Assembly: GCA_027486255.1 (NCBI GenBank)
Contig: JAIXPL010000017.1
Location: forward strand, 1 to 49,034
DNA length: 49,034 bases
Direction of reading: 5' to 3'
Origin: Comamonadaceae bacterium
GTDB lineage: Bacteria > Pseudomonadota > Gammaproteobacteria > Burkholderiales > Burkholderiaceae_C
Position 1 is the stretch's first letter. Each line of letters opens with the position of its first letter. Under the pieces are notes generated by a model. The model was not told where the DNA came from and did no database searches. It worked only from the letters and a program-made list of their open reading frames with translations. Positions 33,857-44,163 of the stretch are shown piece by piece. Both the position numbers and the translations under genes were made by a program.

Positions 33857-34960
33857 ATGAACCACCTGTTCGAACCCACCCAGGCCGGCGAGCTCGCGCT
33901 GGCCAACCGCATCGTGATGGCGCCTCTCACGCGCAACCGGGCCCCAGGCGCCATACCCACGCCGCTCATGGCCGAGTACTACGCGCAGCGGGCCTCGGCC
34001 GGGCTCATCATCAGCGAGGCCACCGCCATCAGCGAGCAGGGCCAGGGCTATGCCGACGTGCCGGGCCTGTACGGCACCGAGCAGCTCGATGGGTGGAAGC
34101 GCGTGACACAGGCCGTGCACCAGGCCGGCGGCAAGATCGTGGTGCAGCTCTGGCACGTGGGCCGCATCTCGCACACCAGCCTGCAGCCCAATCACCAGGC
34201 CCCCGTGGCGCCCTCGGCGCTGCGCGCGCAGGCCAAGACCGTGCTGCTGCGCCATGGCCAGCCCGAGTACGTCGAGACCTCCCAGCCCCGCGCATTGCAC
34301 GCCGAGGAGCTGCCAGACCTGGTGCACAGCTACCAGGCCGCCGCCCGCAACGCGGTGGAGACCGCAGGTTTCGACGGCGTGGAGATCCACGCGGCCAACG
34401 GCTACCTGCTGGACCAGTTCCTCAAAGACGGCAGCAACCACCGCAGTGACGACTACGGCGGCCGCATCGCCAACCGCTGCCGACTCACGCTCGAAGTCAC
34501 GCGTGCGGTAGCCGACGCCATCGGCGGCGGGCGCACGGGCATCCGCCTCTCGCCGGTGACACCGGCCAACGACAGCCACGACAGCCACCCGCAGCCCCTG
34601 TTTGACCACCTGGTGCGGGAACTCGCCGCGCTCCATCTGGCCTTTGTGCACGTGATCGAAGGCGCCACCGCCGGACAGCGCAGCCTGGAAGACCGCCCCT
34701 TCGACTATGGCGAGCTGCGCCGCAGCTACCGCCAGGCCGGCGGCCAGGGCGCCTGGATGGTGAACAACGGCTACGACCAGGCGCTGGCCGAACGCGCCCT
34801 GACCGAAGGCGCGGACCTCGTGGCCTTCGGCCGGCCCTTCATCGCCAACCCGGACCTGGTGCGGCGCTTCAAGGAGGGCGCGCCGCTGAACCCGCTGGAT
34901 GCCAGCACCCTCTACGGCGGCGGCGCACACGGCTACAGCGACTACCCGGCGCTGTCCTGA
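33857..34960 (+). CDS. Old Yellow Enzyme family NADH:flavin oxidoreductase (NemA-like)
   Basis: The 367-residue FMN protein reduces activated C=C or nitro groups. Marks include NRIVMAPLTRNRA at the start, QLWHVGRISH, the substrate-binding His-Asn pair in VEIHAANGYLLDQFL, and the FMN phosphate region DLVAFGRPFIANPDL. This matches the NemA/XenA-like classical subgroup of about 360 residues. The start at 33857 is used although the frame opens at 33830. NemA is often under an electrophile-responsive TetR regulator, but none is adjacent. Confidence 0.93.
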   Translation: MNHLFEPTQAGELALANRIVMAPLTRNRAPGAIPTPLMAEYYAQRASAGLIISEATAISEQGQGYADVPGLYGTEQLDGWKRVTQAVHQAGGKIVVQLWHVGRISHTSLQPNHQAPVAPSALRAQAKTVLLRHGQPEYVETSQPRALHAEELPDLVHSYQAAARNAVETAGFDGVEIHAANGYLLDQFLKDGSNHRSDDYGGRIANRCRLTLEVTRAVADAIGGGRTGIRLSPVTPANDSHDSHPQPLFDHLVRELAALHLAFVHVIEGATAGQRSLEDRPFDYGELRRSYRQAGGQGAWMVNNGYDQALAERALTEGADLVAFGRPFIANPDLVRRFKEGAPLNPLDASTLYGGGAHGYSDYPALS

Positions 34961-35113
34961 ACGCGCAGGCGGGGCCAAGTGCGGCCCGCAGGAGCGAGAG
35001 TCACCTCAGCGACTCCTTGGCGCACATCCAGCGCAGCGCGGGCGGCGCCTAGGTGTACACACCCGTTGGTGTGCGCCAAGCGCACATCCACACACACCAC
35101 GAGGAGACTTGTC

Positions 35114-36115
35114 ATGAGCAGCAAACACATCGGTCGCCGTCAATGGCTGGGCGCCGGCCTGGGGCTGGGGCTTGCAATGGGCGCCATCCCGGGCACCGGG
35201 GCCTGGGCCCAGGGCGCCTTCCCAAGCCGGCCCATCCGCATCATCGTGCCCTATGCCCCGGGCGGAACCACCGACATCGTGGGGCGTCGCATGGGCCAGC
35301 GCCTGTCCGAGCTGCTGGGCCAGCCGGTGGTGGTGGAAAACCGGGCTGGCGGCAACACCGGCATCGGGGCCGAGGCGGTGGCCAAGTCCGCGCCCGACGG
35401 CCACACCCTGCTGTTCACCAACGACGCCACCTTCGTGGCCAACCCCGTGCTCTTCCCTAAGCTGCCCTACGACGTGCAGCGCGACTTCACGCCCGTGGCC
35501 TCGGTGACCTACGTGGCCCTGGCGCTGGTGGTCAACGCCGCCACGCCGGTGCAAAGCATGAAGGACTTGGCCACCTACATGAAAGGCCGCAATGACCTGA
35601 GCTACGGCTCCTTCGGCTCAGGCAGCCAGCCGCACCTCATGGGCGAGATGCTCAAGAAGCTCACGGGCGCCAACCTGGTTCACGTGCCCTACAAGGGCGC
35701 GGGGCCGGCTGTGACCGACGTGCTGGGCAACCAGATCCTGCTGACCTTCCCGGCCTACCCAACGATCCAGGGTCACGTGAGCGCCGGCAAGCTCAAGGTG
35801 CTGGCCGTCAGCGGTGACAAGCGCATTCCCCTGTCCCCCGAGGTGCCCACCTTCACCGAGGCCGGCTTCAAGGACATGGACATGGGTGCCTGGTACGGCT
35901 TTCTGGCGCCGGCCGGCACGCCGCGCGAGATCGTGGACAAGCTCAACGCCACGGTCAACACCATCCTGGCCGACCGCGACTTCGTCGAGAAACACATGAC
36001 CAGCCAGGGCATGGCACCCATGGGCGGCAGCGCCGCGCAAATGGGCGCACTCATGCGCTCGGAGACACAGCGCACCGCCGACTACGTGAAGAAATCAGGC
36101 GCGCGGGTGGAGTGA
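35114..36115 (+). CDS. Bug-family tripartite tricarboxylate transporter substrate-binding protein
   Basis: The 333-residue protein has an export signal with twin Arg ([17 protein letters not shown]) and the Bug fold: [39 protein letters not shown] and [19 protein letters not shown]. These proteins bind carboxylates in the periplasm and are greatly expanded in Burkholderiales. No tctA/tctB membrane genes are near, so it is an orphan member. GAGGAGA precedes the ATG at 35114. Its last 21 bases overlap the convergent copA gene. Confidence 0.93.
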   Translation: MSSKHIGRRQWLGAGLGLGLAMGAIPGTGAWAQGAFPSRPIRIIVPYAPGGTTDIVGRRMGQRLSELLGQPVVVENRAGGNTGIGAEAVAKSAPDGHTLLFTNDATFVANPVLFPKLPYDVQRDFTPVASVTYVALALVVNAATPVQSMKDLATYMKGRNDLSYGSFGSGSQPHLMGEMLKKLTGANLVHVPYKGAGPAVTDVLGNQILLTFPAYPTIQGHVSAGKLKVLAVSGDKRIPLSPEVPTFTEAGFKDMDMGAWYGFLAPAGTPREIVDKLNATVNTILADRDFVEKHMTSQGMAPMGGSAAQMGALMRSETQRTADYVKKSGARVE

Positions 36116-38389
36116 GGCGGGCGGGCGCCAGCGCTTGAGCGTGAGCGCATTGGCCATCACGCTCACGCTGGACAGCGCCATGGCCGCGCCGGCCACCACC
36201 GGGTTGAGGTAACCCATCGCCGCCAGCGGAATGCCCGCCACGTTGTAGACGAAGGCCCAGAAGAGGTTTTGCCGGATCTTCAGCACGGTGCGGTGCGAGA
36301 TGTCCAGGGCCGCCGCCACCAGCGCGACGTCGCCGCGCATGAGCGTCACGCCGGCGGCGTGCATGGCCACATCGGTGCCCGTGCCCATGGCCATGCCCAC
36401 ATCGGCGGCGGCCAGGGCTGGCGCGTCGTTCACGCCGTCGCCCACCATCACCACCGCGCCCTGACCGTGCAGCCCGGCCTTGAGCTCGGCCACGCGACGG
36501 GCCTTGTCCGCCGGCAGCACCTCGGCCATCACCTCCTCAGGAGACAGGCCCAGGCGCGCACCCATGGCCAGCGCGGCGGCCCGGTTGTCACCCGAGATCA
36601 TGCGCAGCTGCACCGGGCGAGAACGCAGCGCGGCCAGGGCCTCGCGCGCACCGGCCTTGGGTTCGTCGGCAAAGGCCATGAGGGCCAGCACCTGATGGCC
36701 GCCAGGGGCCGCCTGGTCTGGCTTCAAGAGCACCGACAGCGTGGCGCCGCGCGCCTGCTGCTGCTCGGCCACCGACTGCAGGGCGCCCAGCGGAACGGCC
36801 AACTCCTGGAGCCAGCGCAGGCTGGCCACGACACAGGCTTGGCCATTCACCTCCCCCTGCATGCCGCGGCCTGCCATGGCCTGCACATTCTGCGGCGGCA
36901 CCAGCGCCAGGCCCTCTGCGCGCGCGGCCTGCACCACAGCCCGCGCCAGCGGATGCTCACTGCCGCTTTGCAAACTGGCGGCCACTGCCAGCCAGGCCTC
37001 GCGTGGCTGGCCATGCACCGGCTCGAAGGCCACCAAGCGGGGCTGTCCCACGGTGAGCGTGCCGGTTTTGTCGAAAGCCACCACCTTGGCGCGGTGCGCG
37101 AGTTCCAGGGCCTGGGCGTCCTTGATGAGAATGCCGTGGCGCGCCGCCACCCCGGTGCCAGCCATGATGGCCGCCGGCGTGGCCAGGCCCAAGGCACAGG
37201 GGCAGGCGATCACCAGCACCGCCACGGCGCGGATGAGCGAGACCTCCAGGGGCTGGCCGGCCAGCAGCCAGCCGATCAGCGTGACCAGCGCCAGCACCAT
37301 GACCACCGGCACGAACACCGCCGACACCTGATCCACCAGGCGCTGGATGGGCGCCTTGGCCGCCTGCGCGTCTTCTACCAGGCCAATGATGCGGGCCAGC
37401 ACCGTGTCGCGGCCCACGGCGTTCACGCGCATGAGCACACGGCCCTCGCCATTGATGCTGCCACCAGTCAGCGATGCGCCCACCTCCTTGGCCACCGGCA
37501 GCGGCTCACCGGTGAGCATGGACTCGTCCACCTGCGTGCGGCCCTCGATCACCGCACCATCGACGGGAATGCGCTCGCCCGGCAGCACCACCACGGTGTC
37601 ACCCCGCAGCACCTCGGCCACCGGCACGTCGGCCGTCTCGCCCGACTTCAGCACCACATGCGCCACGGGCGGCCTGAGCGCATGCAAGGCGCGAATGGCC
37701 GAGGTGGTCTGCCGCTTGGCGCGCAGCTCCAGCCACTTGCCCAGCATCACCAGCGTGATCACCACGGCCGAAGCCTCGAAGTACAGGTGCGGCATGACCC
37801 CAGGCTCGGCCGTGAGCCACAGCCACACCGACAAACCCCAACCGGCTGAGGTGCCCACCGCCACCAGCAGGTCCATGTTGCCGGTGCGGGCCTTCAGCGC
37901 ATACCAGCCAGCTTTGTAAAAGTGGGCGCCCAAAATGAATTGCACCGGTGTGGCCAGCAGGAACTGCAGCCAGCCCGGCAACATCCAGTGGCGGCCCAGC
38001 AGCTCGGCGAGCATGGGCAGGACCAAGGGCAGGGACAGCGCCAGGCCCCAGGCCACGGGGCCGAAGCCCGTCCATGGCGAGGCCTGGTCCTGCGCATCGG
38101 CCAGGGCCTGCTCGCGCACGCCGTAGCCGGCATCCCGCACGGCCCGGCGCAGGAGGGCCTGGGCCTGGCCATGGCCCTGGTCGGACGCCTGGATCACGAT
38201 GCGGGCCGATTCGGTGGCCAGGTTGACGGTGGCCGCCTCGACCCCCGGCACCTTCTTGAGCGCACGCTCCACGCGCGACACACACGAAGCGCAGGTCATG
38301 CCCTCGATGCCCAGGTCCAGGGTCTGACCATCAGGACCGGGCAGAGGACAGGCCTCGGCCAGAGCGCTCTGCAGGGGTGCGTTGTTCAT
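36095..38389 (-). CDS. copA: copper-exporting P1B-type ATPase
   Basis: The 764-residue protein has one N-terminal heavy-metal domain with Cys33-x-x-Cys36 (GMTCASC), the actuator TGEP, the transmembrane metal site [10 protein letters not shown], the phosphorylated Asp in DKTGTLT, and [12 protein letters not shown] in the nucleotide domain. The CPC plus the C-terminal YN and MxxSS residues ([23 protein letters not shown]) define the Cu(I) subgroup. It exports Cu(I) from the cytoplasm. It is divergent from the chaperone gene copZ, behind a MerR-type promoter. Confidence 0.96.
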   Translation of the reverse strand: MNNAPLQSALAEACPLPGPDGQTLDLGIEGMTCASCVSRVERALKKVPGVEAATVNLATESARIVIQASDQGHGQAQALLRRAVRDAGYGVREQALADAQDQASPWTGFGPVAWGLALSLPLVLPMLAELLGRHWMLPGWLQFLLATPVQFILGAHFYKAGWYALKARTGNMDLLVAVGTSAGWGLSVWLWLTAEPGVMPHLYFEASAVVITLVMLGKWLELRAKRQTTSAIRALHALRPPVAHVVLKSGETADVPVAEVLRGDTVVVLPGERIPVDGAVIEGRTQVDESMLTGEPLPVAKEVGASLTGGSINGEGRVLMRVNAVGRDTVLARIIGLVEDAQAAKAPIQRLVDQVSAVFVPVVMVLALVTLIGWLLAGQPLEVSLIRAVAVLVIACPCALGLATPAAIMAGTGVAARHGILIKDAQALELAHRAKVVAFDKTGTLTVGQPRLVAFEPVHGQPREAWLAVAASLQSGSEHPLARAVVQAARAEGLALVPPQNVQAMAGRGMQGEVNGQACVVASLRWLQELAVPLGALQSVAEQQQARGATLSVLLKPDQAAPGGHQVLALMAFADEPKAGAREALAALRSRPVQLRMISGDNRAAALAMGARLGLSPEEVMAEVLPADKARRVAELKAGLHGQGAVVMVGDGVNDAPALAAADVGMAMGTGTDVAMHAAGVTLMRGDVALVAAALDISHRTVLKIRQNLFWAFVYNVAGIPLAAMGYLNPVVAGAAMALSSVSVMANALTLKRWRPPASLHPRA

Positions 38390-38395
38390 GCAGAC

Positions 38396-38426
38396 AGCTT
38401 AAGGCTTGACAAGAGGTCAAGGTCAA
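38396..38426 (-). promoter_or_regulatory. MerR/CueR-type promoter of copA
   Basis: On the minus strand TTGACC (38426-38421) and TAAGCT (38401-38396) are separated by 19 bp, the over-long spacer characteristic of MerR-family activated promoters. The spacer holds the inverted repeat CTTGAC-N5-GTCAAG (38405-38421). Control by a Cu(I)-sensing CueR is the natural reading; no cueR gene is in the window. Confidence 0.72.
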
Positions 38427-38467
38427 GCGCTGCGTTGGCGCTTGATCCAGGTCAAGCACAAAGACGC

Positions 38468-38498
38468 CTGACCTTGCGATGGTGGGAGGCTTGAAACT
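38468..38498 (+). promoter_or_regulatory. possible MerR/CueR-type promoter of copZ
   Basis: CTGACC (38468-38473) is followed after 19 bp by GAAACT (38493-38498). The spacer contains a partial dyad CCTTGC...GGAGGC. The -10 match is poor, but spacer length and position, 33 bp before the copZ ATG, mirror the copA promoter. Confidence 0.5.
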
Positions 38499-38531
38499 AT
38501 GCTCATTCCAATCACTGCGGGAGCCTTCACC

Positions 38532-38726
38532 ATGAACCAGAACTTCACCGTCACCGGCATGACCTGCGGACACTGCGAGCGCGCCGTCACCCAGGCCATC
38601 AAGGCATTGGACCCACAGGCCCAGGTGCAAATCGACCGCCATCACAACCTGGTTCAGGTGCAAAGCCAACAAGCGCGCAACGCGCTGGCCCAAGCCATTG
38701 CTCAAGAGGGCTACCAGGTTGTCTGA
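38532..38726 (+). CDS. copZ: copper chaperone CopZ-like HMA protein
   Basis: The 64-residue protein is a single heavy-metal-associated domain with the metal loop Gly-Met-Thr-Cys12-Gly-His-Cys15. The His in CGHC is common in Cu(I) chaperones. It would hand Cu(I) to CopA, encoded divergently. The start at 38532 is the domain start; the frame to 38499 adds residues that overlap the promoter. Confidence 0.93.
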   Translation: MNQNFTVTGMTCGHCERAVTQAIKALDPQAQVQIDRHHNLVQVQSQQARNALAQAIAQEGYQVV

Positions 38727-38883
38727 GGCGGGCGGGCGCTGCGCTTGACCGGGCGGGCACGCGGGTTAGCCCTTCATCGCGTCTTTACATCCGCTCACCC
38801 GAGCAGCATGGAGCAGACACAAGCGCCTCGCACACTGTGAAGCAGGCAAGCACGGGCTTGCCACTTTTCAAAAGGACAACCCC

Positions 38884-39417
38884 ATGACCCGCCTGACCCA
38901 CTCTTTATTGGGCCTGCTGCTCGCCTCAGCCAGCCTGCTGGCCGCTGCGCAGCCCGCACAAGGCACACCCCCCGCCGCCAACCCGACGGCCCCGCACAGC
39001 CGCATGGCCGAGCGCATGGAGCGCATGCAGGCCGGGCAAAGCAAACGTCTGCAAGGACTCAAAGCCAAGCTGCAGCTCACGCCTGAGCAGGAAAGCGCTT
39101 GGAGCAGCTACACCGCCGCACTGCAGACACGGCCTGCCCACTGGGCCGAACACGAGCAACAGCACCAGGAACTGTCCCGGCTGAGCACGCCCGAGCGCAT
39201 TGAGCGCATGAAAAGCCTGCGCACGCAACACCAGAGCGAGATGAACGCCCTGATGGACCGTCGGGGCGAGGCCACCAAGAACTTCTACGCCGCGATCAAC
39301 CCGGAACAGAAGAAGGTCTTCGACCGTGAGACGGCCCGCATGATGGCGGGGCGCCATGGGCATGGGCCCGCAGGCCACCATGACGGCCACCACCGCCATG
39401 AAGGCGGCCGCAGCTGA
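38884..39417 (+). CDS. periplasmic Spy/CpxP-like LTXXQ protein
   Basis: The 177-residue protein has a signal peptide (residues 1-22, cleavage near AAAQPA) followed by a helical, Gln/Glu/Arg-rich domain with the family motif LQLTPEQESAW and a second NPEQKKVFD repeat. Spy/CpxP proteins are periplasmic chaperones or stress sensors. The C terminus is His-rich (RHGHGPAGHHDGHHRHE), which could bind metal. It is next to the copper genes, which suits a metal-stress role, but it is transcribed from its own promoter region. Confidence 0.85.
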   Translation: MTRLTHSLLGLLLASASLLAAAQPAQGTPPAANPTAPHSRMAERMERMQAGQSKRLQGLKAKLQLTPEQESAWSSYTAALQTRPAHWAEHEQQHQELSRLSTPERIERMKSLRTQHQSEMNALMDRRGEATKNFYAAINPEQKKVFDRETARMMAGRHGHGPAGHHDGHHRHEGGRS

Positions 39418-39427
39418 AAGCCCCGCC

Positions 39428-40012
39428 TTACTGGCCGCCGAAGGGCTTCACACCGATGAGCACGGCGTGAAGCCAGAAGGCAAACACCGCCCAGGCCACG
39501 CCCCCGGCCAGCACCGTGAGCACGGTGGCGCCCGGCCGCCCGGGCGGGTAGATGCGGTCGTCGCGGCGGTCACGCCGACGCAGCACAATGAACTGCGCCA
39601 CCGACCAAGCCAAGAAACTGCCGAAGAGCAGCACATCGGCCAGCGAGCCATTGGCCAGCAGATGGGCCAGGGCCCAGGCTTTGACCGACAGCACCATGGG
39701 ATGGTGGAAACGCGCCTTGAGCTGGTTGCCCGGCACGAAGGCGGCGGCCAGCAACACAAAGGACAACAAAGTCACCAGGGCCGCCGCATGGCGCAAGCCC
39801 GCCGGAGGCTGCCACAGCAGCATGGGCGATTGGCGCGCCAGGCCCCAGCCCCACACGATCAGGACCAGGCCCGCCAGAGACAAGGCGGTATAGAGCATCT
39901 TCCAGGGCTGCAGACCCATGCGCGCCACCATCTGACTGCGCCAGCCGTCGGCAAAGATGCGCGTGGAATGAATACCCAGAAAAAGCACCAAGCCAGCCAG
40001 CAAATACTCCAT
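39428..40012 (-). CDS. NnrU-family membrane protein
   Basis: The 194-residue protein has about six hydrophobic segments and NnrU-type sequence (FLGIHSTRIFADGWR at the N terminus, HHPMVLSVKAWALAHLLANG in the middle). NnrU was named in denitrifiers, and related proteins include the isomerase Z-ISO; the biochemical role is uncertain. It is convergent with the Spy-like gene and no nitrogen-oxide genes are present, so a denitrification role is not implied. Confidence 0.88.
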   Translation of the reverse strand: MEYLLAGLVLFLGIHSTRIFADGWRSQMVARMGLQPWKMLYTALSLAGLVLIVWGWGLARQSPMLLWQPPAGLRHAAALVTLLSFVLLAAAFVPGNQLKARFHHPMVLSVKAWALAHLLANGSLADVLLFGSFLAWSVAQFIVLRRRDRRDDRIYPPGRPGATVLTVLAGGVAWAVFAFWLHAVLIGVKPFGGQ

Positions 40013-40163
40013 GATCTCGTCCTTGTCGTGAGGTTCAGCACAGTATAGGAAGGCGCACCTTGCAGCCGAGCGCTGCTTGCTGTCCTACACGAGCTGTGGG
40101 GCTTTCCACGGTACAACCACGGCCAAGCCGCCCCCACCGCCGACCGCACACCACCCAAGATCC

Positions 40164-40976
40164 ATGCTTGTTCAACGCATTGCCTCCAGCGGTCAACTCT
40201 TCTCGCCCAAATCAGCCGAGCGCACTGGTGATTTTTCATTCAAGGTCCTCACCGTGAACATCCACAAGGGCTTTACCGTCTTCAACCGCAAATTCATGCT
40301 GCATGAGCTGCGCGAAGCCGTGCGCGCGGTGGGCGCCGACGTGGTGTTCCTGCAGGAAGTGGCCGGCACGCACGCCACGCATGGCCAGCGCTGGGAGAAC
40401 TACCCTGAGGCGCCGCACTACGAATTCCTGGCCGACAGCATCTGGCCGCAGTACGCCTACGGCCGCAATGCGGTGTACACCAACGGTCACCACGGCAATG
40501 CCGTGCTCTCGAAGTTCCCGATCACGCACCACGAAAACAGGGACATCTCCATCAGCGGCCCCGAACGGCGCGGCCTGCTGCATTGCGTGCTGGCCTTGCC
40601 GGAGGACCGCGGCCAGGTGCATGCGATCTGCGTTCACCTGGGTCTGCTGGAGGCCCACCGCCGCCAGCAGATGAACATGCTGTGCAAGATGGTGCGCGAG
40701 GACGTGCCGGCCGAGGCGCCCGTGGTGGTGGCAGGCGACTTCAATGACTGGCGCCGCCGCGCGCACGACCAGCTGGAAAAGGGCGCCGGCCTGCACGAAG
40801 TTTTTGTCAAGGCGCATGGCAGGCCGGCGCGCACCTTCCCCGCGCGCATGCCCATGCTGCACCTGGACCGCATTTACGTACGCCATGCCGTGGCACACGC
40901 CCCGGTGGTGCTGCCCAGGCGGCCCTGGTCACACCTGTCGGACCACGCCCCACTGGCCGCGGAGATCGTGCTGTGA
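40164..40976 (+). CDS. ybhP: endonuclease/exonuclease/phosphatase family protein (YbhP-like)
   Basis: The 270-residue protein has the EEP fold: TVNIHKGF with the first Asn, VFLQEV with the catalytic Glu, VVAGDFNDW and LDRIY, and the final SDHAPL His. It is the first gene of a set matching E. coli ybhP-clsB-ybhN, which supports orthology. The start at 40164 is chosen; the frame to 40077 has an untypical Pro-rich extension. Its substrate is unknown, although linkage to lipid genes suggests a lipid or phospho-head-group role. Confidence 0.87.
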   Translation: MLVQRIASSGQLFSPKSAERTGDFSFKVLTVNIHKGFTVFNRKFMLHELREAVRAVGADVVFLQEVAGTHATHGQRWENYPEAPHYEFLADSIWPQYAYGRNAVYTNGHHGNAVLSKFPITHHENRDISISGPERRGLLHCVLALPEDRGQVHAICVHLGLLEAHRRQQMNMLCKMVREDVPAEAPVVVAGDFNDWRRRAHDQLEKGAGLHEVFVKAHGRPARTFPARMPMLHLDRIYVRHAVAHAPVVLPRRPWSHLSDHAPLAAEIVL

Positions 40977-41011
40977 GGCGCTAAGTCAGCCGCAGCGCAG
41001 GCTGCAGACCC

Positions 41012-42244
41012 ATGAAAACACGTTGGATCACCGGCAACCAGATTCAACTCCTCGAGAACGGCGAGGCGTTCTTCCCCCGGGTGTTCGAGACGATTTCGCA
41101 GGCGCGGCAGGAAGTGATCGTCGAGACCTTCATCCTGTTTGACGACCATGTGGGCCGGGCCCTGCAAGCTGCACTGCTGCAGGCCGCCCGGCGCGGCGCG
41201 CGGGTGGACATCACCATCGACGGCTTCGGCTCGCCCGACCTGCCAGATGCCTTCATCTCCAGCCTCACGGCGGCGGGGGTGCGCATCCATGTGTTCGATC
41301 CGGCGCCACGCCTGTGGGGCTGGCGCACCAATCTGTTCAGGCGCATGCACCGCAAGATCGTGGTGGTCGATGCCGCTCGGGCCTTTGTGGGCGGCATCAA
41401 CTACTCAGCCGAGCAGCTGCTGAGCTACGGCCCCAGCGCCAAGCTGGACTACGCCGTCGAGATCGAGGGGCCCCTGGTGTCGCACATCCGGGGCTTTGCC
41501 GTGCATGCCATGGCGGCAGGGCAACGGACCAGATCGCCCACGGGCCAGCATGCGCTCACGCCCGAGGATGTGCTGCGGCGCTATCCCCCCTTGCAAAGCC
41601 CGCCGCCAACGGCGGGGCACATGGCCGCCATGCTGGTGACGCGCGACAACCATCGGCACACGCACGACATCGAACAGCACTACCGCGTGGCCATCCGGGC
41701 CGCTCGGCATCGCGTGGTGATTGCCAATGCTTATTTCTTTCCGGGCTACCGCCTGCTGCGCGAGTTGCGACGGGCGGCCCGCCGGGGGGTGCGGGTCGAG
41801 CTGATCCTGCAGGGCGAACCGGACATGCCCATTGTTAAAACGGCGGCCCGCCTGCTCTACCACCACCTGCTCAGCGCCGGGGTGCACATCTACGAATACC
41901 GAGAGCGCCCGCTGCACGGAAAAGTGGCCACCAGCGACCATGAATGGTCGACCGTGGGCTCCAGCAACCTGGATCCGCTGAGCCTGTCGCTGAACCTGGA
42001 GGCCAACGTCGTCATCCGTGATGCGGATTTCAACCGGCAACTTCAAGGCCGGCTGGACGAGTTGATCTGCCACCGCTGCCAGGAAATCTTTGCCAATCCG
42101 CTGCAGGAATCGAGCTGGTGGCGCCTGCTGCGCAGCTTCCTCGTGTTTCATGTGCTGCGGCTTTATCCCTCCTGGGCAGGCTGGTTGCCAGCGCACCAGC
42201 CCCGGCTCACGCCCGCCGAAAACCTGCTCCAGGCCGAACGTTGA
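41012..42244 (+). CDS. clsB: cardiolipin synthase B
   Basis: The 410-residue protein has two phospholipase-D HKD motifs: His113-x-Lys115-x4-Asp120 (HRKIVVVD) and His302-x-Lys304-x4-Asp309 (HGKVATSD), each followed by the usual Gly-Gly or Gly-Ser-Ser-Asn. ClsB forms cardiolipin from phosphatidylglycerol and related lipids. Its stop overlaps the TTG start of the ybhN-like gene. It is another membrane-lipid gene in this window but is far from the Pho-box island. Confidence 0.93.
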   Translation: MKTRWITGNQIQLLENGEAFFPRVFETISQARQEVIVETFILFDDHVGRALQAALLQAARRGARVDITIDGFGSPDLPDAFISSLTAAGVRIHVFDPAPRLWGWRTNLFRRMHRKIVVVDAARAFVGGINYSAEQLLSYGPSAKLDYAVEIEGPLVSHIRGFAVHAMAAGQRTRSPTGQHALTPEDVLRRYPPLQSPPPTAGHMAAMLVTRDNHRHTHDIEQHYRVAIRAARHRVVIANAYFFPGYRLLRELRRAARRGVRVELILQGEPDMPIVKTAARLLYHHLLSAGVHIYEYRERPLHGKVATSDHEWSTVGSSNLDPLSLSLNLEANVVIRDADFNRQLQGRLDELICHRCQEIFANPLQESSWWRLLRSFLVFHVLRLYPSWAGWLPAHQPRLTPAENLLQAER

Positions 42245-43221
42245 CGCGTCATGCCTGGTGGCCCTGGGCCAAAGTCGTCCTGCTGCTCACGTTTTTAGGC
42301 GGCGTCGGGGTGCTGATCGCCCACGAGGCCCAGACCATTGCATGGACAGAGGTGCTCAGCAGCTTGCGCGCCTATCCGGCCAGCGTGCTGGCGCTGGCGG
42401 CCTTGCTGGCGGCCCTCAGCCTGGCGCTCTACAGCTCTTACGACCTGCTGGGGCGCCGCTACTGTGGGCACACCCTGGGCACGCGCACCGTGCTCTCCGT
42501 GGCCTTCATCAGCTATGTGTTCAACCTCAACCTGGGCGCACTGATCGGCGGTCTTGCCTTTCGCTTGCGGCTGTACGCTCGCCTGGGCCTGAGCCTGGGG
42601 CAAATCTCCCGTGTGGTGGGCCTGTCCATGCTCACCAACTGGCTGGGCTACCTGGTCTTGGCCGGGGGCCTGTTCGTGCTGCATCCCCCGGCCCTGCCTT
42701 CGAGCTGGCCGCTCGAGCGGTGGGGTGTGCAACTGCTGGGAGTGGGGCTGCTGTTGGCCGCAGCGTCCTACTTGCTGCTGTGCACCTGGACACGCCAGCG
42801 CGCACTGCATCTGCGGGGTCATCGCCTTCAAGTGCCCTCCGCACGCATGGCCTGGCTGCAGGCGGCCATGGGCTTGGTGCATTGGCTGCTGCTGGGTAGC
42901 CTAATGAAAGTGCTGATGCCGCAGGGTCTGGATTTCCCCACGGTGATGGCGGTGCTCCTGCTGGCCGCCGTGGCCGGCGTATTGGCGCATGTGCCGGCCG
43001 GCATCGGGGTGCTGGAAGCCGTTTTTCTGGCGCTCTTGTCGCACCAGGTGCCCGGGCATGAGCTGCTGGCTGCCCTGCTGGCCTACCGCTTGATTTACTA
43101 CCTCGTGCCCCTGTTGCTGGCGGTGCTGCTGTACCTGTTCACAGAGGCGGAGATGTTTCAGGTCAAAGGGGCTCTGGCAAGCGGCAAAACAGAGCATCGA
43201 ACGGCTGAGCCTGACTGCTAA
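42241..43221 (+). CDS. ybhN: YbhN/UPF0104 family integral membrane protein (LPG synthase TM-like)
   Basis: The 326-residue protein has about eight transmembrane segments and the family loops [19 protein letters not shown] and [19 protein letters not shown], as in the flippase part of MprF and in YbhN. The TTG at 42241 overlaps the clsB stop (TTGA), giving a translational coupling and the shortest sensible N terminus; no ATG occurs before the first helix in this frame downstream of clsB. Transport of a lipid is a family-level guess. Confidence 0.83.
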   Translation: MTRHAWWPWAKVVLLLTFLGGVGVLIAHEAQTIAWTEVLSSLRAYPASVLALAALLAALSLALYSSYDLLGRRYCGHTLGTRTVLSVAFISYVFNLNLGALIGGLAFRLRLYARLGLSLGQISRVVGLSMLTNWLGYLVLAGGLFVLHPPALPSSWPLERWGVQLLGVGLLLAAASYLLLCTWTRQRALHLRGHRLQVPSARMAWLQAAMGLVHWLLLGSLMKVLMPQGLDFPTVMAVLLLAAVAGVLAHVPAGIGVLEAVFLALLSHQVPGHELLAALLAYRLIYYLVPLLLAVLLYLFTEAEMFQVKGALASGKTEHRTAEPDC

Positions 43222-43295
43222 AATTTGTGGCATTCCGGTGTGGCTACGGCCATGCTCCCCTGCTGGACAGCTCGTCACCCTCTATCGGCCAGCCC

Positions 43296-44087
43296 ATGCC
43301 TGTTGCCTCTTCGGCCTCTTCGAACACCCCCGCCTCTTTCGAGATCAAGAGCGCCAACCTGCCCCTGGTGGCCCTGTTGCTGAAATCGGCTGACCTTCAG
43401 GTGCTGGCCAAAGACATGGCCCAACGCTTTGGTGACATTCCTGACTTCTTCGACAACGACCCGCTGGTGATCGATCTCACGCCGCTCAATGCGGCCGCAC
43501 GGCGTGCAGGCAGCGAGCTGGCCAGCATCGACTTTTCGGCACTGCTCGCCGTGCTGGCGCCCTACAAGGTCAAAGCCATCGCGCTGCGCGGCGGCACACC
43601 TGAACAAATGGCTGCTGGCCTGGCTGCAGGCCTGTTGGCCGCACCTGATGCCAGGGTGGTGGCCAGCGCCTCCCCCGCCCCGGCCGCCGAGGCAGAACAA
43701 AGCAAACCGGCACCCGTGGCCGTGCCCACCGCAGAACCCGCGCCAGGCGCGATGGTCATCACCAAACCGCTGCGCTCTGGTCAACAGATCTACGCCCGCG
43801 GCCGCGACCTGGTGGTGATGGCCATGGTCAACGCAGGTGCTGAAGTGATCGCCGACGGCCACATCCATGTGTACGCTCCCTTGCGCGGCAAGGCCATGGC
43901 CGGTGCGCGTGGCAACACGCAGGCGCGCATCTTTGCGCAAAGCCTGGAAGCCGAGTTGCTCTCCATCGCCGGCATCTACCGCACCAGCGACGTGGCCCTG
44001 CCAGCCCAGGTGCGCGGTCGGGCCGCCATGGTCAGCCTGCACAGTGGCCCCGATGGCGACAAACTGGTGATGGAGGCGCTCAAGTGA
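43296..44087 (+). CDS. minC: septum site-determining protein MinC
   Basis: The 263-residue inhibitor of FtsZ assembly has an N-terminal domain starting [17 protein letters not shown], an Ala/Pro-rich linker (about residues 125-160) and a C-terminal beta-helix with [29 protein letters not shown] in split form and the [14 protein letters not shown] segment that binds MinD. The start at 43296 is chosen by family length. It is first in minCDE. Confidence 0.95.
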   Translation: MPVASSASSNTPASFEIKSANLPLVALLLKSADLQVLAKDMAQRFGDIPDFFDNDPLVIDLTPLNAAARRAGSELASIDFSALLAVLAPYKVKAIALRGGTPEQMAAGLAAGLLAAPDARVVASASPAPAAEAEQSKPAPVAVPTAEPAPGAMVITKPLRSGQQIYARGRDLVVMAMVNAGAEVIADGHIHVYAPLRGKAMAGARGNTQARIFAQSLEAELLSIAGIYRTSDVALPAQVRGRAAMVSLHSGPDGDKLVMEALK

Positions 44088-44163
44088 AGCACCTGCCGCA
44101 CGCCACCCCTTTTCACACGCAACCCGCCGGTGAGTTCACCGGCTTCAACAAGGACTTTGAGTA

